A DNA stretch of 64,000 bases. Source: Pseudonocardia sp. (GTDB lineage: Bacteria; Actinomycetota; Actinomycetes; Mycobacteriales; Pseudonocardiaceae). Made by a program: the position numbers and the translations under genes. Numbering within the stretch: position 1 is the stretch's first letter; each line of letters opens with the position of its first letter. The stretch covers positions 1 to 64,000 of the forward strand of contig JAOZVV010000056.1 of assembly GCA_025869365.1 (NCBI GenBank). The letters run 5' to 3'. The notes under the pieces were generated by a model, which was not told the origin of the DNA, ran no database searches, and was given only the letters and a program-made list of their open reading frames with translations. Below, one piece after another: positions 8,050-16,567 of this stretch.

Positions 8050-10352
8050 CCATGCCGATCCCCGGCTCCGAGCAGTTCTCGAGCCGCCCCGTCGACCCGG
8101 ACGAGCTCGCCCGCTCGCTGCCCTCGTCGCTCACCGTGCACACGGTGGACCAGGAGCAGATCGACTCCCTCGACCCGCTGACCTACGAGGTGATCCGGCA
8201 CCGGCTGTGGTCGGTCACCGACGAGATGGGCGAAGCCCTCAAGCGGCAGTCCGGCTCCCCGATCGTCACCGACGCGAACGACTTCGACTTCGCCATCTCC
8301 GACGAGCTGGGCCAGGAGGTGCAGGTCGGGCTCTACAACACGATGCTCGTCGGCGCCGTGGACCTCGCCATCTACTGGACGCTGCGCAACCGGGCGGACA
8401 ACCCGGGCATCGAGTCCGGCGACATGTTCCTCACCAACGACCCGTGGGTCGGCGGCGGGCTGCACCAGAACGACGTCATGGTCTACCAGCCGGTCTTCCA
8501 CGAGGGGAAGCTCTTCGCCTGGACCAGCGCGATCGCCCACCAGCCGGACCTCGGCGGCGTCGGGCTCGGGTCCTTCTCCCCCGCCGCGCAGGACGTGTTC
8601 TCCGAGTCCCTGCCCACCCCGCCGGTCAAGGTGGTGCGCGGCGGCGTGCTGCAGCGCGACGTCGCGGACCTCTACACCCGCCGCTCGCGGGTCCCGATGC
8701 TGGTCGGGCTGGACCTGCGGGCCAAGATCGGCGCCAACAACGTCGGCGCCGAGCGGCTGCACGCACTGATCACGCAGTACGGGCCGGACACGGTCAAGGC
8801 CGTGATGAAGCGGATGATGTCCGACGCCGAGGCGCGGCTGCGGGACAAGCTCACCGCGCTGCCCGACGGCAGCTGGACGGCCACCGGGTACCAGGACCAG
8901 TCGCACGAGGGCGACCGGAACCTGCACAAGATCACGGTGACCACGACGAAGACCGCGGACCACCTGACGTTCGACTTCACCGGCACGGACCCGCAGGCCG
9001 GCGTCATCAACTGCACCTACGCCGGGATGCGCGGCGGGGTGATGCTCGCCCTGCTGCCCATCCTCGCCAGCGACATCCCGTGGTCCGCCGGCGGCCTGAT
9101 GCGCTGCTTCGACCTGGTCACCGAGGAGGGCACGCTCAACAACGCGACCTTCCCCGCGGCCGTCGGGCGGGGGCCGATCGGGCCGGCCTGGCTCACCGGC
9201 AGCCTGATCGCCGAGTGCCTCTCGCAGATGCTCGACCGGGACCTGGAGCTGGGCAGGAACGTCCAGGCCACCTGCTGCGGCACCTGGGACACCGCCGTCA
9301 TCGCCGGGCTCGACGAACGCGGCGAGCAGCCCGCCCCGTTCCTGTCGATCATGATGGAGCCGATGGCGGGCGGCTACGGCGCCCGCCCCCACGCGGACGG
9401 GATCGACACCGGCGGACTGTTCTGCATCCCCATGGGCCGGGTGCCGGACGTCGAGATGACCGAGTTCCTCTACCCGGTCCTCACGCTGTGGCGCCGCGAG
9501 GTCCCGGACTCCGGCGGGCCGGGCCGGCACCGCGGCGGGCTGGGCGCGTCGCTGGCGATCACCCCGCACGGCACCAGCGTCCCGATGGGGCTGGTCCTGG
9601 CCTCGGCAGGCAAGGCGGTCGCCCAGAACGCCGGCCTCAGCGGCGGGCACCCGGGCAACTCGGGGCTCGACGTCGTCGCCCGGCGGAGCCGCGTCGCCGA
9701 ACTGCTGGCCGCGGGCCGGATGCCGTCCGAGCTGGAGGAGATCAGCGACGCCCTCGAACCCGCGCAGAACTACGCCTCGAGCTACCTGGCCCCCGGCGAG
9801 GTCTTCGCGATGACCTGGCAGGGCGGCGGGGGCTACGGCGACCCGCTCACCCGCGACCCCGACGCCGTCGCCCGTGACCTGCGGGAACAGAAGATCACCG
9901 CGGGCGCCGCCACCGGCGTCTACGGGGTGGTGGTCACCGACGGCAGGCCCGACGCCACGGCGACGGCGGCCGAGCGCGCGCGGTTGCGCGGCGTCCGGCG
10001 CGAGCGCTCCCGGGTGGACGGGACCACGGGCGGCAAGGCGGATCTCGGATCGGTGAAGCGGGTCGACGACAACCTGGTGGAGTCCGGGGACGCCGTCGCC
10101 TGCCGGCACTGCGGCGAGGTGCTCGGCGGCGTCGGCTCCGGCGAACGGCTCACCCTGGCCGTCTACGAGGGACCGTCGACGGACGCCGGGCCGCAGATGA
10201 TCGCCGATCCGGCGGACTACGTGGACACCCCGATCGTCTTCCGCCAGTACAGCTGCCCCTCCTGCTGGACGGCCCTCTACTCCGGGGTCGTGCCGGCGGA
10301 CCACCCGGACGGCGCGGCCACGATCGGCCGGCTCACGGTCACCACGGGCTAG
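8046..10352 (+). CDS. hyuB: hydantoinase subunit B with C-terminal zinc-ribbon (acetone-carboxylase gamma-like) domain
   Basis: A 768-residue protein. Residues about 40-620 are a HyuB domain (LDPLTYEVIRHRLWSVTDEM, DMFLTNDPWVGGGLHQNDV, then WQGGGGYGDPL at its end). The last 150 residues do not belong to ordinary HyuB. They carry two Cys pairs, CRHCGEVLG and CPSCWTAL, resembling the small zinc-binding gamma subunit of acetone/acetophenone carboxylases. The start at 8046 is set by the ATGA overlap with hyuA. A covalent HyuB-gamma fusion suggests a carboxylase-type complex made of only two polypeptides. Activity is inferred from family only. Confidence 0.85.
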   Translation: MTMPIPGSEQFSSRPVDPDELARSLPSSLTVHTVDQEQIDSLDPLTYEVIRHRLWSVTDEMGEALKRQSGSPIVTDANDFDFAISDELGQEVQVGLYNTMLVGAVDLAIYWTLRNRADNPGIESGDMFLTNDPWVGGGLHQNDVMVYQPVFHEGKLFAWTSAIAHQPDLGGVGLGSFSPAAQDVFSESLPTPPVKVVRGGVLQRDVADLYTRRSRVPMLVGLDLRAKIGANNVGAERLHALITQYGPDTVKAVMKRMMSDAEARLRDKLTALPDGSWTATGYQDQSHEGDRNLHKITVTTTKTADHLTFDFTGTDPQAGVINCTYAGMRGGVMLALLPILASDIPWSAGGLMRCFDLVTEEGTLNNATFPAAVGRGPIGPAWLTGSLIAECLSQMLDRDLELGRNVQATCCGTWDTAVIAGLDERGEQPAPFLSIMMEPMAGGYGARPHADGIDTGGLFCIPMGRVPDVEMTEFLYPVLTLWRREVPDSGGPGRHRGGLGASLAITPHGTSVPMGLVLASAGKAVAQNAGLSGGHPGNSGLDVVARRSRVAELLAAGRMPSELEEISDALEPAQNYASSYLAPGEVFAMTWQGGGGYGDPLTRDPDAVARDLREQKITAGAATGVYGVVVTDGRPDATATAAERARLRGVRRERSRVDGTTGGKADLGSVKRVDDNLVESGDAVACRHCGEVLGGVGSGERLTLAVYEGPSTDAGPQMIADPADYVDTPIVFRQYSCPSCWTALYSGVVPADHPDGAATIGRLTVTTG

Positions 10353-10427
10353 CTCCCCTCCGCCGGACCCTTTCCCGCGGGCGGTGCCGGGCGTACCGTC
10401 GCGTCACCCAGCGGGGGGAGCCGGCGA

Positions 10428-10757
10428 ATGCACGAGCTGTCCGTCACGCAGGGTGTCGTCGACGCCGTGGTCGACGCCCTCCCCGGCCGCCGCATCACCC
10501 GGGTCGACCTGGACATCGGCGCGCTGTCCGGCGTCGAGCCGGAGGCGCTGCGCTTCTGCTTCGACCTGGTGACCGCGGGGACCGGACTCGAGGGCGCCGA
10601 GCTCGTCATCGCCGAGCTGCCCGGTCGCGCCCACTGCGAGGACTGCGGCTCGGACTTCGTCCTCGACACCTGCATCCTGCTGTGCCGGTGCGGGAGCGCC
10701 GACGTGCGCGTCCGCAGCGGGCAGGAGCTGCAGATCAGATCGGTGAGGGTGGCCTGA
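10428..10757 (+). CDS. hypA: hydrogenase nickel metallochaperone HypA
   Basis: A 109-residue HypA starting MHELSVTQGVVDAV, whose N-terminal Met-His-Glu binds nickel. The zinc site is split as CEDCG near residue 66 and LLCRCG near residue 80. It delivers Ni to the hydrogenase large subunit with HypB. It lies 1 bp upstream of hypB and begins the hydrogenase cluster after a short gap behind hyuB. Confidence 0.93.
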   Translation: MHELSVTQGVVDAVVDALPGRRITRVDLDIGALSGVEPEALRFCFDLVTAGTGLEGAELVIAELPGRAHCEDCGSDFVLDTCILLCRCGSADVRVRSGQELQIRSVRVA

Positions 10758-10758
10758 G

Positions 10759-11568
10759 ATGTGCGCGACCTGTGGCTGCGGGGACGGCGCGGGCGTCCGG
10801 GTGACCGCGGTCGGGCGGGACGGGACCCCCGTCCACCCGCACCCCCATCCCCACCACCACGACCACGACGACCCGGACCACGCCCACACGGTCGTGCTCG
10901 AGCAGCGGATCCTGGCCAAGAACGACCGTCTCGCCGAGCGCAACCGCCGGTGGCTGGCCGCGCGCGGATGCGTCGTCGTCAACCTGATGAGCGCACCGGG
11001 CTCGGGCAAGACGACCCTGCTGGAGCGCACGATCGGCGAGGCGGCACTACCCCTCGCGGTCATCGAGGGAGACCAGGAGACACTCGCCGACGCCCGGCGG
11101 ATCGAGGCGACGGGGTGCCCGGTGGTGCAGATCAACACCGGCGCGGGCTGCCATCTCGACGCCGACATGACCGCCCGGGGACTGCACGCCCTGGACCCGC
11201 GGCCGGGCTCGGTGGTCGTCGTCGAGAACGTCGGCAACCTCGTGTGCCCCGCCCTGTTCGACCTGGGCGAGACGCGCCGGGTGGTGATCATGTCGACGAC
11301 GGAGGGCCCGGACAAACCCCTCAAGTACCCCCAGATGTTCCTCGGAGCCGATCTCGTCCTCGTCAACAAGATCGACCTGCTCCCGCATCTCGACCTCCGC
11401 CTGGAGGAGATCGTCGAGAACGTCCGCGCCGTCAACCCCACCGCGGATCTGCTGCCCCTCTCCGCGGCGCGGGGCGAGGGGATGACGACCTGGTACGGCT
11501 GGCTCGGCCGGCTGACGGACGCGACGGCGGCGCACCACGGCGACGCGGGCGGGACCGTCCGCTCTTAG
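10759..11568 (+). CDS. hypB: hydrogenase maturation GTPase HypB
   Basis: A 269-residue SIMIBI-class GTPase that supports Ni insertion. The N-terminal MCATCGCG is a high-affinity metal motif, followed by a His-rich nickel-storage stretch (HPHPHPHHHDHDDPDHAH, about residues 26-43). The P-loop is APGSGKTT, with GDQETLADARR, ENVGNLVCP and the base-recognition NKIDLLP further on. Domain order and length are those of full HypB. It shares its transcription unit with hypA and precedes the structural genes, which have their own promoter at 11624. Confidence 0.95.
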   Translation: MCATCGCGDGAGVRVTAVGRDGTPVHPHPHPHHHDHDDPDHAHTVVLEQRILAKNDRLAERNRRWLAARGCVVVNLMSAPGSGKTTLLERTIGEAALPLAVIEGDQETLADARRIEATGCPVVQINTGAGCHLDADMTARGLHALDPRPGSVVVVENVGNLVCPALFDLGETRRVVIMSTTEGPDKPLKYPQMFLGADLVLVNKIDLLPHLDLRLEEIVENVRAVNPTADLLPLSAARGEGMTTWYGWLGRLTDATAAHHGDAGGTVRS

Positions 11569-11623
11569 GTGTTCAGGGTCTCTACCTGCGGAGATACCGC
11601 CCGTCCGACCCGTCGGCCGCTGC

Positions 11624-11652
11624 TTGACAGTGATCCGGTGACGGCGTAGCAA
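11624..11652 (+). promoter_or_regulatory. promoter of hydrogenase structural operon
   Basis: TTGACA (11624-11629), a 17-bp spacer and TAGCAA (11647-11652) give a good SigA-type promoter about 83 bp upstream of the hhyS start. The long leader could hold regulation, but no clear palindrome was found in it. Confidence 0.65.
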
Positions 11653-11734
11653 GTGACGCACGCCACTCGTTCCGCTCTGGTCCGAGGACGCGGCTGGAGC
11701 CGCAACGGTGCGACTCCTGAACAGGAGTGACGTG

Positions 11735-12790
11735 ATGCTCTCTGCCGAAGCGATCAAGGCCGAGGAGACGTTGATCCACGTTCTCTGGATCAACGCGGGG
11801 CTCAGCTGCGACGGGGACTCCGTCGCGCTCACCGCGGCCACCCAGCCCAGCATCGAGGAGATCGCGCTCGGGGCACTGCCCGGTCTGCCGCAGGTCGCGG
11901 TGCACTGGCCGCTGATCGACTTCGAGTGCGGGCCGGCCGGGGGCGCGGACGACTTCCTGGAGTGGTTCTTCAAGGCGGACCGCGGCGAGCTCGAGCCGTT
12001 CGTCCTGGTCGTCGAGGGGTCGATCCCGAACGAGCAGCTGCACGACGAGGGCTACTGGTGCGGGTTCGGCAACGACCCCGCCACCGGCCAGCCCATGACC
12101 ACGAGCGAGTGGCTCGACCGGCTCGCCCCGAAGGCGACCGCCGTCGTCGCGGCCGGCACCTGCGCGACCTACGGCGGTATCCACGCCATGGCGGGCAACC
12201 CGACCGGGGCGATGGGGGTTCCGGACCACCTCGGCTGGGAGTGGAAGTCCAAGGCGGGCATCCCGATCGTGTGCGTGCCCGGCTGCCCGGTGCAGCCGGA
12301 CAACCTCTCCGAGACGCTGACCTACCTCCTCTACATGGCGACCGGACAGGCGCCGATGATCCCGCTGGACGACGCGCTGCGCCCCACCTGGCTCTTCGGC
12401 GCGACCGTGCACGAGGGCTGCGACCGGGCGGGGTACTACGAACAGGGCGACTTCGCCACCGAGTACGGCTCGCCGAAGTGCATCGTCAAGCTCGGCTGCT
12501 GGGGCCCGGTCGTCAAGTGCAACGTCCCCAAGCGCGGCTGGATCAACGGCGTCGGCGGCTGTCCCAACGTGGGCGGGATCTGCATCGGGTGCACGATGCC
12601 CGGCTTCCCGGACAAGTTCATGCCGTTCATGGACGAGCCGCCCGGCGGGAAGCTCTCCACCGCGGCGTCCGGCGTGTACGGCTCGGTGATCCGCAGCCTG
12701 CGCGCCGTCACGACGAAGACGGTGGACAAGGAGCCCCGCTGGCGCAAGCGCGGACGCGAGCTCACCTCCGGCGCCCGCCGCACCTGGTAG
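11735..12790 (+). CDS. hhyS: group 1h [NiFe]-hydrogenase small subunit
   Basis: A 351-residue Fe-S electron-transfer subunit. The start at 11735 is chosen for the AGGAG at 11723; a GTG lies just upstream at 11732. The proximal cluster motif reads GLSCDGDSV (Cys25, Asp28), so the usual CxxC has Asp in the second place, a hallmark of the oxygen-tolerant actinobacterial high-affinity enzymes. Other ligands sit in GTCATYGG, VPGCPVQPDN and the block between HEGCDRAGYY and GICIGCTMPGFPDKFMP. There is no Tat signal, consistent with group 1h. It would oxidise atmospheric H2 together with HhyL. Confidence 0.95.
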   Translation: MLSAEAIKAEETLIHVLWINAGLSCDGDSVALTAATQPSIEEIALGALPGLPQVAVHWPLIDFECGPAGGADDFLEWFFKADRGELEPFVLVVEGSIPNEQLHDEGYWCGFGNDPATGQPMTTSEWLDRLAPKATAVVAAGTCATYGGIHAMAGNPTGAMGVPDHLGWEWKSKAGIPIVCVPGCPVQPDNLSETLTYLLYMATGQAPMIPLDDALRPTWLFGATVHEGCDRAGYYEQGDFATEYGSPKCIVKLGCWGPVVKCNVPKRGWINGVGGCPNVGGICIGCTMPGFPDKFMPFMDEPPGGKLSTAASGVYGSVIRSLRAVTTKTVDKEPRWRKRGRELTSGARRTW

Positions 12791-12792
12791 TC

Positions 12793-12817
12793 GCCGGGCG
12801 GGTCTGCCCCGCCCGGC
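12793..12817 (+). promoter_or_regulatory. intercistronic hairpin between hhyS and hhyL
   Basis: A perfect 10-bp stem, GCCGGGCGGG / CCCGCCCGGC, with a 5-nt loop sits just after the hhyS stop inside the 101-bp gap to hhyL. There is no T tract. It more likely tunes mRNA stability or relative subunit expression than terminates fully. Confidence 0.5.
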
Positions 12818-12891
12818 TCCTCGTCCTCCCGGGCCTCGCGCCTCCTCGTACGTTCCGCCGTCCACCACCGGCTGCTCAGTTAGGCGACACG

Positions 12892-14691
12892 ATGACGTCG
12901 ACCATCCCGAACCCGTCCAAGTCCGGCGAGACACCCGGCCGCGAGCTCGTCGACATGGCGTGGGACCCGATCACCCGCATCGTCGGCAGCCTCGGGATCT
13001 ACACCAAGATCGACTTCAAGCAGCGGGAGGTCGTGGAGTGCCACAGCACGTCCTCGATCTTCCGCGGCTACTCGATCTTCATGAAGGGCAAGGACCCGCG
13101 CGACGCGCACTTCATCACCAGCCGCATCTGCGGGATCTGCGGGGACAACCACGCCACCTGCTCCTGCTACGCGCAGAACATGGCCTACGGGGTGAAGCCG
13201 CCGCACATCGGTGAGTGGATCGTCAACCTCGGCGAGGCGGCCGAGTACATGTTCGACCACAACATCTTCCAGGAGAACCTGGTCGGGGTCGACTACTGCG
13301 AGAAGATGGTCGCCGAGACCAACCCCGGCGTGCTGAAGGCGGCCAACCGCGCCGAGGCCCCGCACGCCGGTGAGCACGGCTACCGGACGGTCGGGGACAT
13401 CATGCGGTCCCTCAACCCGTTCACCGGGGAGTTCTACCGCGAGGCGCTGCAGGTCAGCCGGATGACCCGGGAGATGTTCTGCCTGATGGAGGGGCGCCAC
13501 GTCCACCCCTCCACGCTGTACCCGGGCGGCGTCGGGACCGTCGCGACCATCCAGCTCATGACCGACTACCTGACGCGGCTCATGCGCTACGTCGAGTTCA
13601 TGAAGAAGGTCGTGCCGATGCACGACGACCTCTTCGACTTCTTCTACGAGGCGCTGCCGGGCTACGAGAAGGTCGGCCTGCGCCGCACCCTGCTGGGCTG
13701 CTGGGGCTCGTTCCAGGACCCGGAGTACTGCAACTTCGCCTACAAGGACATGACCGACTGGGGACGCCGGATGTTCGTCACCCCGGGCGTCGTCGTGGAC
13801 GGCAAGCTCGTCACGACGGACCTGGTGGCCATCAACCTCGGCATCCGGATCCTGCTCGGCTCCTCCTACTACGAGGACTGGCAGGGCCAGGAGAAGTTCG
13901 TGAAGCGGGACCCGCTGGGCAACCCCGTCGACGACCGGCACCCGTGGAACCAGCACACGAACCCGATGCCGCAGAAGCGGGACTTCGACGACAAGTACAG
14001 CTGGGTGATGTCCCCGCGCTGGTTCGACGGCAAGGACCACCTGGCGCTGGACACCGGCGGCGGCCCGCTGGCCCGGCTGTGGTCCACCGCGCTGGCCCGG
14101 CTGGTCGACATCGGCTACGTGCAGTCGACGGGCACCAGCGTCAAGATCAACCTGCCGAAGACCGCGCTGAAGGGCCCGGTCGAGCTGGAGTGGAAGATCC
14201 CGGCCGCCGGGTCGAACACCCTCGAGCGCAACCGGGCCCGTACCTACTTCCAGGCCTACGCGGCGGCCTGCGCGCTGCACTTCGCCGAGAAGGCGCTCGC
14301 CGAGATCCGCGCCGGGAACACCAAGACCTGGGAGACGTTCGAGGTCCCGGACGAGGGCATCGGCTGCGGGTTCACCGAGGCCGTGCGCGGTGTCCTGTCC
14401 CACCACATGGTCATCAGGGACGGCAAGATCGCGAACTACCACCCGTACCCGCCGACCCCGTGGAACGCGAACCCGCGGGACTCCTACGGCACGCCGGGCC
14501 CCTACGAGGACGCGGTACAGGGCCAGCCGATCTTCGAGGAGAACGACCGGGAGCACTTCAAGGGCATCGACATCATGCGCACGGTGCGCAGCTTCGACCC
14601 GTGCCTGCCCTGCGGCGTGCACATGTACCTCGGCGGCGGGAAGAAGCTCGACCTGCTGCACTCGCCGACCCAGTCGGTCACGGGCGACTAG
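12892..14691 (+). CDS. hhyL: group 1h [NiFe]-hydrogenase large subunit
   Basis: A 599-residue catalytic subunit. The L1 motif RICGICGDNHATCSC (about residue 76) and the C-terminal L2 motif FDPCLPCGVHM supply the four Cys that hold the NiFe(CN)2CO centre. About 20 residues after CGVH form the C-terminal extension removed by the maturation protease. The N-terminus PITRIVGSLGIYTKIDF is typical of the family. The start MTSTIPNPSKSGE is preferred because upstream frame extensions run antisense or through hhyS. It ends directly before the NifU-like gene (TAG-ATG). Confidence 0.95.
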   Translation: MTSTIPNPSKSGETPGRELVDMAWDPITRIVGSLGIYTKIDFKQREVVECHSTSSIFRGYSIFMKGKDPRDAHFITSRICGICGDNHATCSCYAQNMAYGVKPPHIGEWIVNLGEAAEYMFDHNIFQENLVGVDYCEKMVAETNPGVLKAANRAEAPHAGEHGYRTVGDIMRSLNPFTGEFYREALQVSRMTREMFCLMEGRHVHPSTLYPGGVGTVATIQLMTDYLTRLMRYVEFMKKVVPMHDDLFDFFYEALPGYEKVGLRRTLLGCWGSFQDPEYCNFAYKDMTDWGRRMFVTPGVVVDGKLVTTDLVAINLGIRILLGSSYYEDWQGQEKFVKRDPLGNPVDDRHPWNQHTNPMPQKRDFDDKYSWVMSPRWFDGKDHLALDTGGGPLARLWSTALARLVDIGYVQSTGTSVKINLPKTALKGPVELEWKIPAAGSNTLERNRARTYFQAYAAACALHFAEKALAEIRAGNTKTWETFEVPDEGIGCGFTEAVRGVLSHHMVIRDGKIANYHPYPPTPWNANPRDSYGTPGPYEDAVQGQPIFEENDREHFKGIDIMRTVRSFDPCLPCGVHMYLGGGKKLDLLHSPTQSVTGD

Positions 14692-15261
14692 ATGTCGTCC
14701 GAGTCCGACCTGCGCGCGGCGGGCGAGCGGATCGAGATGCTGCTCGACGCCAGCTCGGCCCACGGGACGGTGGTCCGCGAGCGCAGCGAGGAGCTCGTCC
14801 GCCTGGTCGCCGACCTCTACGGCGCGGGGCTCGGCAGGGTCCTGGACATCGTCTACGACTGCGGCCGCCTCGACGACGAGGTGCTCGACGCCCTCGCGGC
14901 GGACGACCTCGTCGCCGGCCTGCTGCTGGTGCACGGGCTGCACCCCTACGACGTGACGACCCGGATCGAGCGCGCGCTGGCCGAGGTCCGCCCCTACCTG
15001 GGCTCCCACGGCGGGGACGTCGAGCTGCTCGGGGTCACCGAGGCGGGCGTGGCCCGGCTGCGCCTGCTCGGCAGCTGCGACGGCTGCGGGTCGTCCTCGG
15101 TCACCCTCACCCGAGCCGTCGAGGAGGCGGTGGAGGCCGCGGCCCCCGAGATCACCGGCATCGAGGTCGACTCCCGGGGCGACCACGGTGCCGACGCCAC
15201 GGTCATCCCCCTCAGCGCCCTGCGCGTGCGGCTCGACGAGCTCGCGGAGGGGGCACCGTGA
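14692..15261 (+). CDS. NifU C-terminal-domain protein of hydrogenase cluster
   Basis: A 189-residue protein whose ATG directly follows the hhyL stop. Residues about 85-165 form a NifU-like Fe-S scaffold domain: VRPYLGSHGGDVELLGV, then GSCDGCGSSSVTLTRAVEEA with its CxxC. The N-terminal 80 residues are helical and specific to hydrogenase-linked members. It probably supplies or carries an Fe-S cluster for the hydrogenase or its electron path. This gene is commonly found next to group 1h structural genes. Confidence 0.85.
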   Translation: MSSESDLRAAGERIEMLLDASSAHGTVVRERSEELVRLVADLYGAGLGRVLDIVYDCGRLDDEVLDALAADDLVAGLLLVHGLHPYDVTTRIERALAEVRPYLGSHGGDVELLGVTEAGVARLRLLGSCDGCGSSSVTLTRAVEEAVEAAAPEITGIEVDSRGDHGADATVIPLSALRVRLDELAEGAP

Positions 15262-15929
15262 CCGGCCCCCCGCCGCCGCGGGAGGCCGGGGGCTCACCGA
15301 TCGCCGTCCTCGGGCGGATCCGCGCCCGCCGGCCGCCGCGGGTCGACGGCCTGCGCTGCGAGATGTGCGCCGAGGCGATCGGCGACGTCCACCCCCACGT
15401 CGTCAACGTCTCCGCCCGCAGCCTGCTGTGCACCTGCCGGGCGTGCTACCTGCTCTTCACCGACGAGCACGCCGAGCTCCGCTTCCGGTCGGTCCCGGAC
15501 CGCTTCCTGTCCTTCCCGGACCTCCGTCTCGACCAGCGGCAGTGGGACGCCCTGGAGATCCCCGTCGGGCTCGCGTTCCTGTTCCGCAACTCCGAGCTGG
15601 GCCGCACCGTCGCCTTCTACCCGGGGCCGGCGGGCGCGGCCGAGTCCGAGCTGCCGCTGGGCGCCTGGGACGACGTCGTCGCCGCCAACCCCGCGCTGCG
15701 CCTGCTCGTCCCCGACGTCGAGGCGATCATCGTCCGCGGGCCGGGTGGGGAGCGCGCCGGGTTCGAGTGCTTCCTGGTGCCCGTCGACGCCTGCTACGAG
15801 CTGGTGGGCGGGCTGCGGCAGGTCTGGCGCGGTTTCGACGGCGGCCAGGACGCGCGCGCCCTGATCGACCGGTTCTTCGCCACCGCGGCCTCCCGCAGCC
15901 GCCCCGCGCCGTCGGGGACCCGGCCGTGA
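15258..15929 (+). CDS. hydrogenase-associated protein (DUF5947-like)
   Basis: A 223-residue cytoplasmic protein starting at a GTG that overlaps the preceding stop (GTGA). The N-terminal part has CEMCAEAIGDVHPH and LLCTCRACYLLF, two Cys pairs that could form a zinc or Fe-S knuckle. The rest is mixed alpha/beta without known catalytic residues. I recall this as the DUF5947 family, which recurs in actinobacterial group 1h clusters. A role in assembly or electron transfer is inferred from context. Confidence 0.75.
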   Translation: MTGPPPPREAGGSPIAVLGRIRARRPPRVDGLRCEMCAEAIGDVHPHVVNVSARSLLCTCRACYLLFTDEHAELRFRSVPDRFLSFPDLRLDQRQWDALEIPVGLAFLFRNSELGRTVAFYPGPAGAAESELPLGAWDDVVAANPALRLLVPDVEAIIVRGPGGERAGFECFLVPVDACYELVGGLRQVWRGFDGGQDARALIDRFFATAASRSRPAPSGTRP

Positions 15930-16567
15930 CACAGCTGGAGTTCGCCGTCCTCGACATCGTCGCCGAGCCCTACGCCGCCGCACCGACCCTGATCGCCAAG
16001 CTCCGCGTCGAGGAGACCTCCGGCGAGCCGGTGCACGCCCTCGTGCTGCACGCGCAGGTCCGCATCGACGCGCACCGCCGCCCGTACGGGCCCGCGGAGG
16101 AGCACGGCCTGCTCGACCTGTTCGGGCCGCGCGCCCGCTGGGCGGACACCCTCAAGCCGTTCCTGTGGATGCACGCCACCGCCGTGGTCCAGGGCTTCAC
16201 CGGCTCGACCGAGGCCGACCTGGCGCTGCCCTGCACCTACGACTTCGACGTGGCGGGCGCGAAGTACCTGCACGCGCTGCGCGAGGGAACCGTCCCGCTG
16301 GAGCTGCTGTTCAGCGGCACCGTCTTCGCCCGGGGCGGGACCGGGTTCTCGGTCACCCCGATCCCGTGGGACCGCGAGGCCCGCCACGACATGCCGGTGG
16401 CGGTGTGGCGCTCGCTGATGGACCGGTACTTCCCCGGGGCCGGCTGGGTGCGGCTCGACCGCGCGACGCTCGACGCGTTGTCGCACTACAGGTCCGCCCA
16501 CGGGCTCACCAGCTGGGAGGCGGCGCTGGCGCAGCTGCTGGCCGGGGCGGGGGAGGCGGCGCGATGA
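15926..16567 (+). CDS. hydrogenase-associated protein (DUF6084-like)
   Basis: A 213-residue protein, GTG start in a GTGA overlap. The sequence is beta-rich (LEFAVLDIVAEPYAAAPTLI, VHALVLHAQVRIDAHRRPYG) with Trp-rich middle parts (KPFLWMHATAVVQGF) and no Cys cluster. It matches my recollection of DUF6084, found only beside actinobacterial hydrogenases. A structural or assembly role is inferred from the tight overlap with its neighbours. Confidence 0.72.
   Translation: MTQLEFAVLDIVAEPYAAAPTLIAKLRVEETSGEPVHALVLHAQVRIDAHRRPYGPAEEHGLLDLFGPRARWADTLKPFLWMHATAVVQGFTGSTEADLALPCTYDFDVAGAKYLHALREGTVPLELLFSGTVFARGGTGFSVTPIPWDREARHDMPVAVWRSLMDRYFPGAGWVRLDRATLDALSHYRSAHGLTSWEAALAQLLAGAGEAAR

Noticed and set aside
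11926-12891. N-terminal extension of the hydrogenase large subunit frame through hhyS
   Set aside because: The extension is out-of-frame hhyS sequence rich in Arg/Gly without domain content. The large subunit homology starts just after the ATG at 12892.
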